Positions 1 through 5,920 of a DNA stretch of 5,947 nucleotides are shown piece after piece; the stretch's first letter is position 1; each line of letters starts with the position of its first letter. The stretch is from an uncultured Collinsella sp. GTDB lineage: Bacteria; Actinomycetota; Coriobacteriia; Coriobacteriales; Coriobacteriaceae. The notes beneath the pieces are model-generated. The model had not been told where the DNA came from. It was given only the letters and a program-made list of their open reading frames with translations, and did not search any database. The DNA is taken from contig URBM01000115.1 of NCBI GenBank assembly GCA_900545995.1, positions 1 through 5,947 on the forward strand, in the 5' to 3' direction. Both the position numbers and the translations under genes were made by a program.

Positions 1-776
1 TCGTGCTCACCGCCTCCGAGTCCGGCACCACCCCCGAGGTGCTCGAGGCCGTCAACAAGATGAAGGAAAAGGGCATTCGCGTCTACGCCATGACCAAGCC
101 CGAGGGCCCCATCGGCCAGGCTGTCGGCGCCGAGAACTGCGTCAAGATGGCTTCCGATCACGGTAACGGCGGCTGCGAGATGGGTTACTACCTCGCCGAC
201 TGCTTCGGCCTGCGCCTGCTCAACCGCCGCGGCTGCTTCCCGCAGTTCGACAAGTTTATCGAGCAGACCAAGGATGTCTGGACCCACCTGGTCGACATCC
301 GCAAGAGCTTCGAGCCGCGTGCCGAGGAGCTCGCCAAGAAGTACGCTCTGGCCCCCTACACCATGTTCATCGGCTCCGGTGCGCTCTGGGGCGAGACGAT
401 TCTCTTCTCGATGTGCATCCTCGAGGAGATGCAGTGGAAGCGCACCCGCTACATCACGTCTGCCGACTTCTTCCACGGTACCCTCGAGCTCGTGGAGCCG
501 GGCGTCCCCGTGTTCCTGTTCATGGGCGAGGACGAGAACCGCAAGCTCGACGAGCGCGTCCGCGCGTTCCTGACCCGCGGCGTGACCGGCGACACCGACA
601 TCAACATCATCGACACCGCCGAGTTCGCCATCCCGGGCCTTGACGACGAGTTCCGCGTCATCGTTTCCCCGTGGATCCTGTCCTCGCTGGTCACCGATCG
701 ACTCGCCGCCTACTACGAGACGGTCACCAAGCATAACCTCAACTACCGTCGCTACTATCACCAGTTCGACTACTAA
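1..776 (+). CDS. SIS-domain sugar-amine-6-phosphate deglycase, FrlB/FraB-like (5' end missing)
   Basis: The gene enters from the left edge in frame 3; the GTG at position 3 is an internal Val codon, not a start. About 257 residues are visible, against roughly 340 in E. coli FrlB, so some 80-90 N-terminal residues are missing. Counting from position 3, residues 5-10 (SESGTT) form the SIS phosphosugar-binding loop. Glu142 and His158 are 16 residues apart, the same spacing as the catalytic Glu/His pair of GlmS and FraB/FrlB. The segment around His158 (FFHGTLELVEPGVP) and the C-terminal HN..YRRYY..(F)(D)Y closely follow E. coli FrlB as I recall it. The family cleaves 6-phosphorylated Amadori products such as fructoselysine-6-P to glucose-6-P and amine, in the cytoplasm. 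The gene ends with tandem stops TAA TAG (774-779) and is followed by a hairpin and PTS genes. The deglycase call is good; the exact substrate (fructoselysine, glucoselysine or another sugar-amine) is inferred. A GlmS-like isomerase is less likely. Confidence 0.82.
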   Translation, partial: VLTASESGTTPEVLEAVNKMKEKGIRVYAMTKPEGPIGQAVGAENCVKMASDHGNGGCEMGYYLADCFGLRLLNRRGCFPQFDKFIEQTKDVWTHLVDIRKSFEPRAEELAKKYALAPYTMFIGSGALWGETILFSMCILEEMQWKRTRYITSADFFHGTLELVEPGVPVFLFMGEDENRKLDERVRAFLTRGVTGDTDINIIDTAEFAIPGLDDEFRVIVSPWILSSLVTDRLAAYYETVTKHNLNYRRYYHQFDY

Positions 777-804
777 TAGTTGACCACTCATGTAAGAAGC
801 ACCC

Positions 805-833
805 TGCCCGGGCGCATGCGTCCGGGCATTTTT
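805..833 (+). terminator. Intrinsic terminator or attenuator between deglycase and PTS IIA genes
   Basis: Bases 805-814 pair with 819-828, giving a 10-bp stem (TGCCCGGGCG with CGTCCGGGCA, one G-T wobble) with a CATG loop, followed directly by five T. This is a textbook rho-independent shape. It lies 28 bp after the deglycase stop and 30 bp before the IIA start. No convincing promoter fits between it and the IIA gene, so it probably works as a partial terminator that lowers PTS expression relative to the deglycase, or stabilises the 3' end of the upstream message. Confidence 0.75.
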
Positions 834-848
834 ATGCCGAAATTCGCT

Positions 849-857
849 AGGAAGGGG
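849..857 (+). promoter_or_regulatory. Ribosome binding site fixing the IIA start
   Basis: AGGAAGGGG lies 6 bases before the ATG at 864. The frame is open back to a TTG at 780, but that start would run through the terminator hairpin, has no Shine-Dalgarno sequence, and would add 28 residues ahead of the conserved N-terminus of the family. The 864 start is therefore preferred. Confidence 0.8.
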
Positions 858-863
858 AATCGA

Positions 864-1280
864 ATGAGGCAGTTTATCGTGGCATCCCATGCTCATTTCG
901 CGTCTGGAATCGTCGAGAGCATCGGCCTGCTTTCCGGCGAGCGCGAAAACGTCCATGCGCTCTCTATGTATGTCGACGGAAACGAGGACCTGGCCAAGGA
1001 AGCCGCAGCGATTCTAGATGGCTTTGCCGCGGACGACGAGGTCTTCGTTTGTACCGACCTCTTTGGCGGCAGCGTCAACAACGAGTTCACCAAGGTTGTC
1101 CAGACGCGCCCCAACACGCATCTGGTGACCAATATGAATCTGCCGCTTCTAATCCAGCTGCTGTTCGTGTCCGATTCGACTCCGATCGACGAGGCCATTC
1201 GTCAGATCGTCGAGGCGGACGACACCAAGGTCAAGTACGTCAACGACCTGCTGGGCCAGGCCGAACTCGATGAGTTTTAA
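864..1280 (+). CDS. PTS mannose-family EIIA component
   Basis: This encodes a 138-residue cytoplasmic phosphocarrier of the EIIA-Man/LevD family. It accepts phosphate from HPr and passes it to IIB. The N-terminus (MRQFIVASHAHFASG) places His9 where His10 of E. coli ManX (GTHGWAAE) is phosphorylated. The TDLFGGS segment (residues 64-70, Asp65) matches the conserved D-x-x-G-G-S of the active site, and NMNLP (90-94) matches the family's GVNIP. The length is typical of a stand-alone IIA domain, so unlike ManX it is not fused to IIB. It leads a IIA-IIB-IIC-IID run with short gaps; IIB starts 17 bp later. The start is set by a strong Shine-Dalgarno sequence. The family assignment is firm. The sugar is not readable from this protein; the deglycase and epimerase neighbours suggest an Amadori-type compound. 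Confidence 0.93.
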   Translation: MRQFIVASHAHFASGIVESIGLLSGERENVHALSMYVDGNEDLAKEAAAILDGFAADDEVFVCTDLFGGSVNNEFTKVVQTRPNTHLVTNMNLPLLIQLLFVSDSTPIDEAIRQIVEADDTKVKYVNDLLGQAELDEF

Positions 1281-1297
1281 TCGTTAGGGAGCACATC

Positions 1298-1768
1298 ATG
1301 ATTCAGATGATTCGCGTAGACTATCGACTGCTTCACGGCCAGGTTGCCGTGAGCTGGACCTCGGCTTTGGGTGCCGACTGCATTCTGCTGGTGAGCGATA
1401 CGGTCCTCAACGACAAGCTGCGCCTGCAGGCCCTGTCCCTTGCAAAGCCCGAAGGGTGCAAGGTCGTCGTCAAAAACACCGAGGATGCCGTCAAGGCGCT
1501 CCAGAGCGGTGTGACCGACAAGTACAAGCTCTTTGTGGTTTGCGAGACGATTCAGTAGGCCGGCGCCGTCGCAAAGGCGATGGGCGTTAAGAAGATCAAC
1601 CTGGGTAACGTCGCCTTTAGCGAGGACGCCCGCCAAGTCTCGACGAGCGTGTTCCTTACGCCCGAGAACGAGGCATACGTGAAGGAGCTGCTCGGCGAGG
1701 GCTATGAGTTGTTCATTCAGATGATTCCGGCGGATGCGAAGACTGACGCCGCAAAGGTCATCGGTTAG
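1298..1768 (+). pseudogene. PTS mannose-family EIIB component, interrupted by an in-frame amber codon
   Basis: Read through position 1556, this frame encodes about 156 residues, the normal length for a IIB of the ManX-IIB/LevE family. The N-terminus (MIQMIRVDYRLLHGQVAVSW) carries the phospho-accepting His13 in the signature R-V-D-Y-R-L-L-H-G-Q-V. A TAG at 1556-1558 stops translation after residue 86. The same frame then continues cleanly for 69 more codons (AGAVAKAMGVKKINLGN, then SVFLTPEN) with typical IIB C-terminal sequence, ending at TAG 1766-1768. An internal ATG at 1580 has only a poorly spaced AAAGG upstream, so restart there is doubtful. AGGGAG (1286-1291) is a good Shine-Dalgarno site for the true start. 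No frameshift or other lesion is visible, so the change is one base and recent, or an error. The role would be to take phosphate from IIA and give it to the sugar carried by IIC/IID. Confidence 0.88.
1556..1558 (+). other. In-frame TAG inside the IIB gene
   Basis: The codon context is GAG ACG ATT CAG TAG GCC GGC GCC GTC. A single substitution from CAG, GAG or AAG would make this TAG. It falls between the two halves of the IIB domain, ahead of the conserved KKINLGN segment. Confidence 0.9.
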
Positions 1769-1776
1769 GGGCTGTC

Positions 1777-2568
1777 ATGGTTATCAAGACAATCCTGATT
1801 TTCCTTATTGCCCTTTTGGGCTATTCCGAGTGGCTGACGGGCACGAGCTACCTCCAGCGCCCGATCGTGCTCGGACCTCTGGTCGGCCTTGTTATGGGCG
1901 ATGTGGTGACCGGCACAATTATGGGCGCCACGATGGAGCTTGCCATGGTCGGTGCCATCTCGGTCGGCGCCTACAACCCGCCCGATACGATTTCCGGAAC
2001 CATCCTGGGTGTATCCCTTGCCATGCAGGCCGGCGCGGACGCTTCGGCGGCGCTGACCCTGGGTATCCCCATCGCCACGATCGTTCTGGCGCTCGATACG
2101 GCTCTGGGCCAGCCGGTCATGCTGCTGCTGGTGCACCGTATCGACAAGAACGTCGAGGATGGAGACACCAAGGCCATCACGCGCAACATGCTCATCGCCG
2201 GTTACGCGCAGAGCTGGTGCGGTCTGCTGATCATTCCCACTGCCTTCTTCTTTGGCGCCGATGCCGTGGCCAGTTTGCTCAACATCATTCCCGATTTCGT
2301 TCAGACCGGTATGGATGTCGCCGCCGCCTTCTTGCCCGCACTCGGTTTTGCAATGCTGGCTCAGATGATTATGAACAAGACGGTGGCGCCGTTCTTCTTC
2401 GCTGGCTTCTTCCTCGTCGCCTACTTTGGCATTAGCACGACGGGCGTGGCGATCTTTGCCGCGATCATCGTCGTCGCGATGACGGTTTTGGGTGACAAGA
2501 AAAAGGCGGAGCAGCCCGCAGTGGCAACCGAGGATCCTGCGATTGGGAGTGGGTTCGATGAGTTTTAA
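1777..2568 (+). CDS. PTS mannose-family EIIC membrane component
   Basis: This encodes a 263-residue integral membrane protein of the ManY/SorA-type IIC family, which with IID forms the sugar translocation channel. Hydrophobic stretches cover most of residues 2-20, 29-62, 73-118, 138-170 and 180-238. The conserved segment GATMELAMVGAISVGAYNPPD (positions 50-70) is characteristic, with its acidic Glu54 in the membrane region. NKTVAPFFFAGFF (200-212) matches the family's C-terminal part. The last 25 residues are hydrophilic (GDKKKAEQ and onward) and end in FDEF. The Shine-Dalgarno TAGGGG (1766-1771) overlaps the IIB stop codon, so translation is probably coupled to IIB and would suffer if the upstream amber is real. 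The 3' end overlaps the IID start by 11 bp. The family call is secure; substrate is inferred from the neighbours. Confidence 0.93.
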   Translation: MVIKTILIFLIALLGYSEWLTGTSYLQRPIVLGPLVGLVMGDVVTGTIMGATMELAMVGAISVGAYNPPDTISGTILGVSLAMQAGADASAALTLGIPIATIVLALDTALGQPVMLLLVHRIDKNVEDGDTKAITRNMLIAGYAQSWCGLLIIPTAFFFGADAVASLLNIIPDFVQTGMDVAAAFLPALGFAMLAQMIMNKTVAPFFFAGFFLVAYFGISTTGVAIFAAIIVVAMTVLGDKKKAEQPAVATEDPAIGSGFDEF

Positions 2569-3394
2569 GTTTGAGTCTTCTTACGACGGGCTGATTTCCC
2601 GCGCAGACCTTAAGAAGCTGTTCTGGCGCTCGATTCCCTATGAGCATTCCTGGAACTACGAGCGTATGGGCCATATCGGCTTTATGTGGGCCCTTATGCC
2701 GATCCTTCGCAAGCTGTATCCGCAGGATGCGGACTTTAAGGCCGCCCTCAAGCGCCATATGGAGCTCTATAACGTCACGCCGTACATCTCGACGCTCCCC
2801 ATGTCCATTGCCGCTGCAATGGAGGAGGTCAACGCTACTGACGATAGCTTTGACACGAGCGCGATCTCTAATGTCAAGCTTGCTTTGATGGGGCCGCTGT
2901 CCGGCGTGGGCGATGCCTTCTACTGGGGCACGCTGCGAATTTTGGCAACGGGTGTCGGCACGTCGCTGGCGCTACAGGGCTCTATTCTTGGCCCGATTTT
3001 GTTCCTGCTCGTGTTCAATGTCCCTCACTACATCATCCGTTACCTGCTGACGTTTGTGGGGTATCGCTTTGGCTCGGACATGATCAGCAAGGTCCAGGAA
3101 TCGGGCATTATGGACACGATCGTCAAGATGGCCTCTATCATGGGCGCCATGGTGATCGGCGCTATGACCATGGAGATGGTCACCGTGGACATTCCGCTCA
3201 TGGTCGGTGCGGGCGATGGTGCTCAGACGCTGGCCGAGCTGCTCAACGGAATCTTCCCGGGCTTTGTCACGATGGGGCTGTTTGGAATCGTCTATCTCAT
3301 GCTCAAGAAGAAGATGAATCCGCTGGTCATCATGCTCGTGATCCTGCTCGTGAGTATCGCCGGCGCGTTCTTTGGAGTGCTTGGTGTTCAGTAG
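2558..3394 (+). CDS. PTS mannose-family EIID membrane component
   Basis: This encodes a 278-residue partner of IIC (ManZ is about 285). The ATG at 2558 is chosen although the frame is open from 2492. GGGAG (2545-2549) sits 8 bases upstream, and the product then begins MSFKFESSYDGLISRADLKK, like other IIDs. Family hallmarks include FWRSIPYEHSWNYERM (22-37), a long amphipathic region, and GPLSGVGDAFYWGTLR (112-127), very like the conserved GPL.G(I/V)GD..(F/Y)WGTLRP. Hydrophobic segments near 128-168, 189-215, 233-249 and 254-275 would span or enter the membrane. The start overlaps the end of IIC (2558-2568), typical of translationally coupled subunits made in equal amounts. A hairpin follows 32 bp after the stop. 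Family assignment is secure. Confidence 0.94.
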   Translation: MSFKFESSYDGLISRADLKKLFWRSIPYEHSWNYERMGHIGFMWALMPILRKLYPQDADFKAALKRHMELYNVTPYISTLPMSIAAAMEEVNATDDSFDTSAISNVKLALMGPLSGVGDAFYWGTLRILATGVGTSLALQGSILGPILFLLVFNVPHYIIRYLLTFVGYRFGSDMISKVQESGIMDTIVKMASIMGAMVIGAMTMEMVTVDIPLMVGAGDGAQTLAELLNGIFPGFVTMGLFGIVYLMLKKKMNPLVIMLVILLVSIAGAFFGVLGVQ

Positions 3395-3409
3395 GGCATC
3401 CGTCATAAT
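3381..3409 (+). promoter_or_regulatory. Possible promoter upstream of the epimerase gene
   Basis: TTGGTG (3381-3386) and CATAAT (3404-3409) are separated by 17 bp, matching three of six and five of six consensus positions. The predicted start near 3416 would place the 3427-3460 hairpin in the transcript leader. The -35 part lies in the end of the IID coding sequence, so chance similarity is quite possible. Confidence 0.3.
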
Positions 3410-3426
3410 GAGAATAATGTAAGAGG

Positions 3427-3460
3427 GGGCGTCGCGCACACTGTGCTGCGACGCCCTTTT
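3427..3460 (+). terminator. Strong hairpin with T tract between IID and epimerase genes
   Basis: GGGCGTCGC (3427-3435) pairs perfectly with GCGACGCCC (3448-3456). The loop can extend the stem by four more pairs (GCAC 3436-3439 with GTGC 3443-3446, T3447 bulged). Four T follow (3457-3460). The T tract is short, so termination may be partial. It could end the PTS message while letting some transcripts reach the epimerase, whose ATG is only 17 bp beyond. Confidence 0.7.
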
Positions 3461-3464
3461 GCCG

Positions 3465-3472
3465 AAAGGTGG
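3465..3472 (+). promoter_or_regulatory. Ribosome binding site fixing the epimerase start
   Basis: AAAGGTGG ends 5 bases before the ATG at 3478. The alternative GTG at 3469 lies inside this site and would have no Shine-Dalgarno of its own, so the ATG is preferred; the choice changes only three residues. Confidence 0.7.
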
Positions 3473-3477
3473 ACAAG

Positions 3478-4314
3478 ATGGAGTATCCGCAGCTTGCCGT
3501 CATGAATATCAGCCATCGTTATTTTGACCTTGAGGAATTCTTTTCTTCGGCAGCGGCCTCGGGCTACACGTGTTGCGAGCTTTGGACCGGGGCGATGCAT
3601 CTGTATGTCGATTGCCATGGATACGATTCGCTCGAGCAGGTGCGGGAGCTGTCGCAGCGGTATGGGGTTCGGATTGTGGGGCTTTGTCCCGAACAGAACA
3701 ACCCCAAGCCGTGGAATATCGCGGCGCGTGGGAATGAGGCGCGTGCCCGCACGCTCGCGTACTTTAAGAACGTTGTGGATATCGCGGCGGAACTTGGAGC
3801 CGAGCAGGTCATGGTCTCGAGCGGCTGGGCATTTTTGAACGAGCCGATCGAGGACGCGTGGGGTCGCAGCGCCTCGATGCTGCGTGCGATTGCCGAGCAT
3901 GCGGGAGAGTGCGGCGTGCGACTGGTGCTCGAGGCCCTACAGCCGGTTGAGTCGATGATCGTGAACTCGGCGGCCGATACGAAGCGCATGATCGAGGCAG
4001 TTGATCATCCGGCACTTAAGGCGTGTCTGGATTTGGGCGCTATGGCGGTGGCGGGGGATACCATCGACGATTATTTCGATCTGCTTGGCGATGATGTCGC
4101 CCACGTGCATTTTGTCGATGTTGCGGCAGATGGCACGACGCATCTTGCCTGGGGTGACGGCGACCGCGATATGCGCGCCGACCTGGATAGGCTGGTGGCG
4201 CGCGGCTATCGCGGAGTTGTTTCGGCCGAGACCTATGACTGGCGCTATTTTGCCGACCCCGCAGCTGCCGATGCGCAGGTAATGGCAGAGTATCGTCGTG
4301 CGATTGGCGTCTAG
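3478..4314 (+). CDS. Sugar 3-epimerase / isomerase, FrlC-like (AP-endonuclease-2 TIM barrel)
   Basis: This encodes a 278-residue cytoplasmic protein, close to E. coli FrlC (276). FrlC interconverts fructoselysine and psicoselysine. Resemblance runs along the whole length, for example IVGLCPEQN (66-74, FrlC IIGYTPETN), WGRSASMLRAIAEHA (128-142), LVLEALQPVES (149-159), CLDLGAM (183-189), VHFVDVAADGTTH (210-222) and a C-terminal Glu-containing strand. The four metal ligands expected for this epimerase family are present in order: Glu152, Asp185, His211 and Glu251. The gene follows the PTS genes in the same direction, separated by a strong hairpin, and is the last gene before a 170-bp gap. A puzzle is that FrlC acts on the unphosphorylated sugar-amine, while PTS import would deliver the 6-phosphate. 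This enzyme may act on the phosphorylated form, or on another ketose. Fold and metal site are confident; substrate is not. Confidence 0.83.
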   Translation: MEYPQLAVMNISHRYFDLEEFFSSAAASGYTCCELWTGAMHLYVDCHGYDSLEQVRELSQRYGVRIVGLCPEQNNPKPWNIAARGNEARARTLAYFKNVVDIAAELGAEQVMVSSGWAFLNEPIEDAWGRSASMLRAIAEHAGECGVRLVLEALQPVESMIVNSAADTKRMIEAVDHPALKACLDLGAMAVAGDTIDDYFDLLGDDVAHVHFVDVAADGTTHLAWGDGDRDMRADLDRLVARGYRGVVSAETYDWRYFADPAAADAQVMAEYRRAIGV

Positions 4315-4403
4315 GTGGGGTTGGGTTGCGACAATCCGCTCCTATGTTTCCAAATGAATACGGCGTGAGCCGAGGAGGACGATTCTCCCCGCAAACACTC
4401 TAG

Positions 4404-4409
4404 TATGCT
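4404..4409 (+). promoter_or_regulatory. Weak -10 candidate for hisZG
   Basis: TATGCT followed by AAAG matches four of six positions of the -10 consensus. No recognisable -35 lies 16-19 bp upstream. If used, transcription would start near 4416, placing the 12-bp stem-loop at the very 5' end of the message. Confidence 0.25.
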
Positions 4410-4417
4410 AAAGTACC

Positions 4418-4449
4418 CAGAAGACCGGCGGAGCTATGCCGGTCTTCTG
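4418..4449 (+). promoter_or_regulatory. Perfect 12-bp stem-loop in the hisZG leader
   Basis: CAGAAGACCGGC (4418-4429) pairs without mismatch to GCCGGTCTTCTG (4438-4449) around an 8-base loop (GGAGCTAT). No T tract follows on either strand (the next bases are CTCTATATG on +), so it is not a typical intrinsic terminator. It may be a 5'-stabilising stem, a regulatory leader element, or an operator-like inverted repeat. Confidence 0.6.
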
Positions 4450-4484
4450 CTCTATATGAAACACAGCATGAGGAGGCTCACCAG

Positions 4485-5920
4485 ATGACGGCCACACCGT
4501 GGGGATTCCGGGACATATTGCCCGAGGAGGCTCAGACGCGCGAGGAGATTGCGCTGACGGTGAAGGGCTGCTTTAGGGAGCATCATTATCTGCCGGTTGA
4601 GACGCCGCTGCTCGAGGACAAGGGCTCGCTCGAGGAGGGCGGCCGTATCGCGGACACGCCGTTTAAGCTTTTTGACGATGACGGCCGCCTGCTGGTGGTT
4701 CGTCCCGATAACACATTGCCCATCGTGCGCCTGGTCTCGACCCGCATGCGTGCGGCCGACCTGCCGCTGCGCTTGCGCTATGAGGCACCGGTGGTTCGCG
4801 AATGTCAGCGCAATGCCGGCGGTTCGCGTCAGTTTACCCAGCTGGGTTTTGAGCTCATCGGCGCGGGCGATACCGCGGGCGATGTCGAGATCGTCTCGCT
4901 GGTGGCCGAGGCCGTTCGCAAGTTGGCGCTGCCCGATGCGCGCATTATCGCAGGTAGCGTGCGCCCGTTTAAGGAGCTGCTCGCGGCGTGCGAGGATCGC
5001 GAGCTGGCTGCCGAGGCCCTGCGCTGCGTGCATGCCAACGACTTTGTGGGCCTCGATGCCCGCGTGGCGGAAAGCAACGAGCCCGAGGCCGTGAAGGCCG
5101 CCATTAGCGAGCTGCCGCGCCTGCATGGCGGCGCTGAGGTGCTCGACCGCGTTGACGCACTGTTGGCGGCGGCCGGCATCGTCGCGCCGCTCACGCGCGA
5201 ACTGCGTGCTCTGGTTGAGGGTCTGTCTCCCGAGGATGCTCAGGTGCTGTCCTTCGACTTCTCCATCATGAATTCTTTCGATTACTACACGGGCCTGGTC
5301 TTTAAGGCCTATGCCGGTGGCCTGCCCGATCCGGTGGGCTCGGGCGGTCGCTACGACTCTATCTTTACCGGCGCGTTCGGCGACGGCATCGAGGTGCCGG
5401 CGGCGGGCTTCGCCTTTTCGCTCGAGCGTCTGGAGGCCGCGTGCACCTCTGCCGAGGACGCCGCCTCCGATGGTGACCACGCCGTGGGCCGCGGCGCCGA
5501 AGGCCCGCTACGCATCGCCGTGCCCAAGGGCTCGCTTAAGGCCGACACGCTCGACGTGCTCGAGGCCGCGGGCCTGGACGTCTCTGAGCTGCGCGATCCC
5601 GGCCGTCACCTGATCGTGCGCGGTCGCGACACGCGTGCCGGCGAGGGCACGGTCGGAGATATCGAGTTTGTCATCGTGCGTCCCAGCGACGCGCCGGCCT
5701 TTGTGGGCTGCGGCGGTGCCGACTGCGGCATCTGCGGCTGGGATTCGCTCATCGAGGCCGACCTCAACCTGCTGCAGCTCGTCGATCTGGGCTATGGCCT
5801 GTGCACCTTCATTGAGGCGGAGCCCGCATGGCGCGCCGGTCAGGCCGAGCGCAACTATGCCCGCCGCGGTTCGTTTCGCGTGGCCACCAAGTACCCGCGC
5901 ATCGCGAGCGCGTGGTATGC
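4485..5920 (+). CDS. hisZ-hisG: HisZ-HisG fusion: ATP phosphoribosyltransferase with its regulatory subunit (3' end missing)
   Basis: A single open frame runs from ATG 4485 (Shine-Dalgarno AGGAGG at 4471-4476, 8 bases upstream) to the end of genomic sequence, about 478 residues. Residues 1 to about 320 are HisZ, a histidyl-tRNA-synthetase paralogue: PWGFRDILPEEA (5-16), VVRPDNTLPIVR, GGSRQFTQLGFELIG (112-126), MNSFDYYTGLVF (262-273) and GGRYD (287-291). The VRGLDYY motif of true HisRS is replaced by MNSFDYY, losing its catalytic Arg, so this is not a tRNA synthetase. After a polar linker (about 321-340), short-form HisG begins at PLRIAVPKGSLKADTL (from 341), with VIVRPSDAPAFV and GADCGICGWDSLIE. 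Some 65-75 C-terminal residues are absent. The enzyme joins ATP and PRPP in the first step of histidine synthesis. Short HisG needs HisZ, usually a separate protein, for activity and histidine inhibition. Other his genes probably follow downstream. Confidence 0.9.

Larger units (their letters stand above)
4315..4484 (+). other. Intergenic leader between epimerase and hisZG
   Basis: This 170-bp stretch holds no credible gene. Its first 90 bp show no terminator-like hairpin for the epimerase. The downstream half contains a weak -10 candidate (TATGCT, 4404-4409, no good -35) and a perfect stem-loop (4418-4449). No T-box signature or run of His codons is present. Confidence 0.6.

Noticed and set aside
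780..785. TTGACC as a -35 element for the IIA gene
   Set aside because: No acceptable -10 lies 16-18 bp downstream; that position is the GC-rich terminator stem.
1580..1768. Separate small gene starting at the ATG after the amber codon
   Set aside because: It is in the same frame as the upstream IIB half, encodes the C-terminal part of the same domain, and has no properly spaced ribosome binding site, so it is the remainder of IIB.
1734..2435. Plus-strand open frame of 233 codons overlapping the IIC gene
   Set aside because: It is a +2-frame shadow of IIC with low-complexity Arg/Gly/His composition; the IIC frame has clear membrane segments and family motifs.
4315..4484. T-box or other riboswitch ahead of hisZG
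   Set aside because: The region is short and lacks the conserved T-box antiterminator sequence and a terminator with T tract.
4456..4488. Ten-codon upstream frame (MKHSMRRLTR) whose TGA overlaps the hisZG ATG
   Set aside because: The ATGA overlap is neat, but there is no Shine-Dalgarno before it and only one His codon, so it does not look like a his-type leader peptide.
4452..5480. Long minus-strand open frame of 342 codons
   Set aside because: It lies antisense to hisZG, is rich in Arg/Gln/His as expected from reverse-reading GC-rich coding sequence, matches no family I recognise, and has no ribosome binding site. It is a shadow frame.
4485..5500. Histidyl-tRNA synthetase
   Set aside because: The catalytic VRGLDYY motif is replaced by MNSFDYY, the anticodon-binding domain is absent, and HisG follows in the same frame; it is HisZ.
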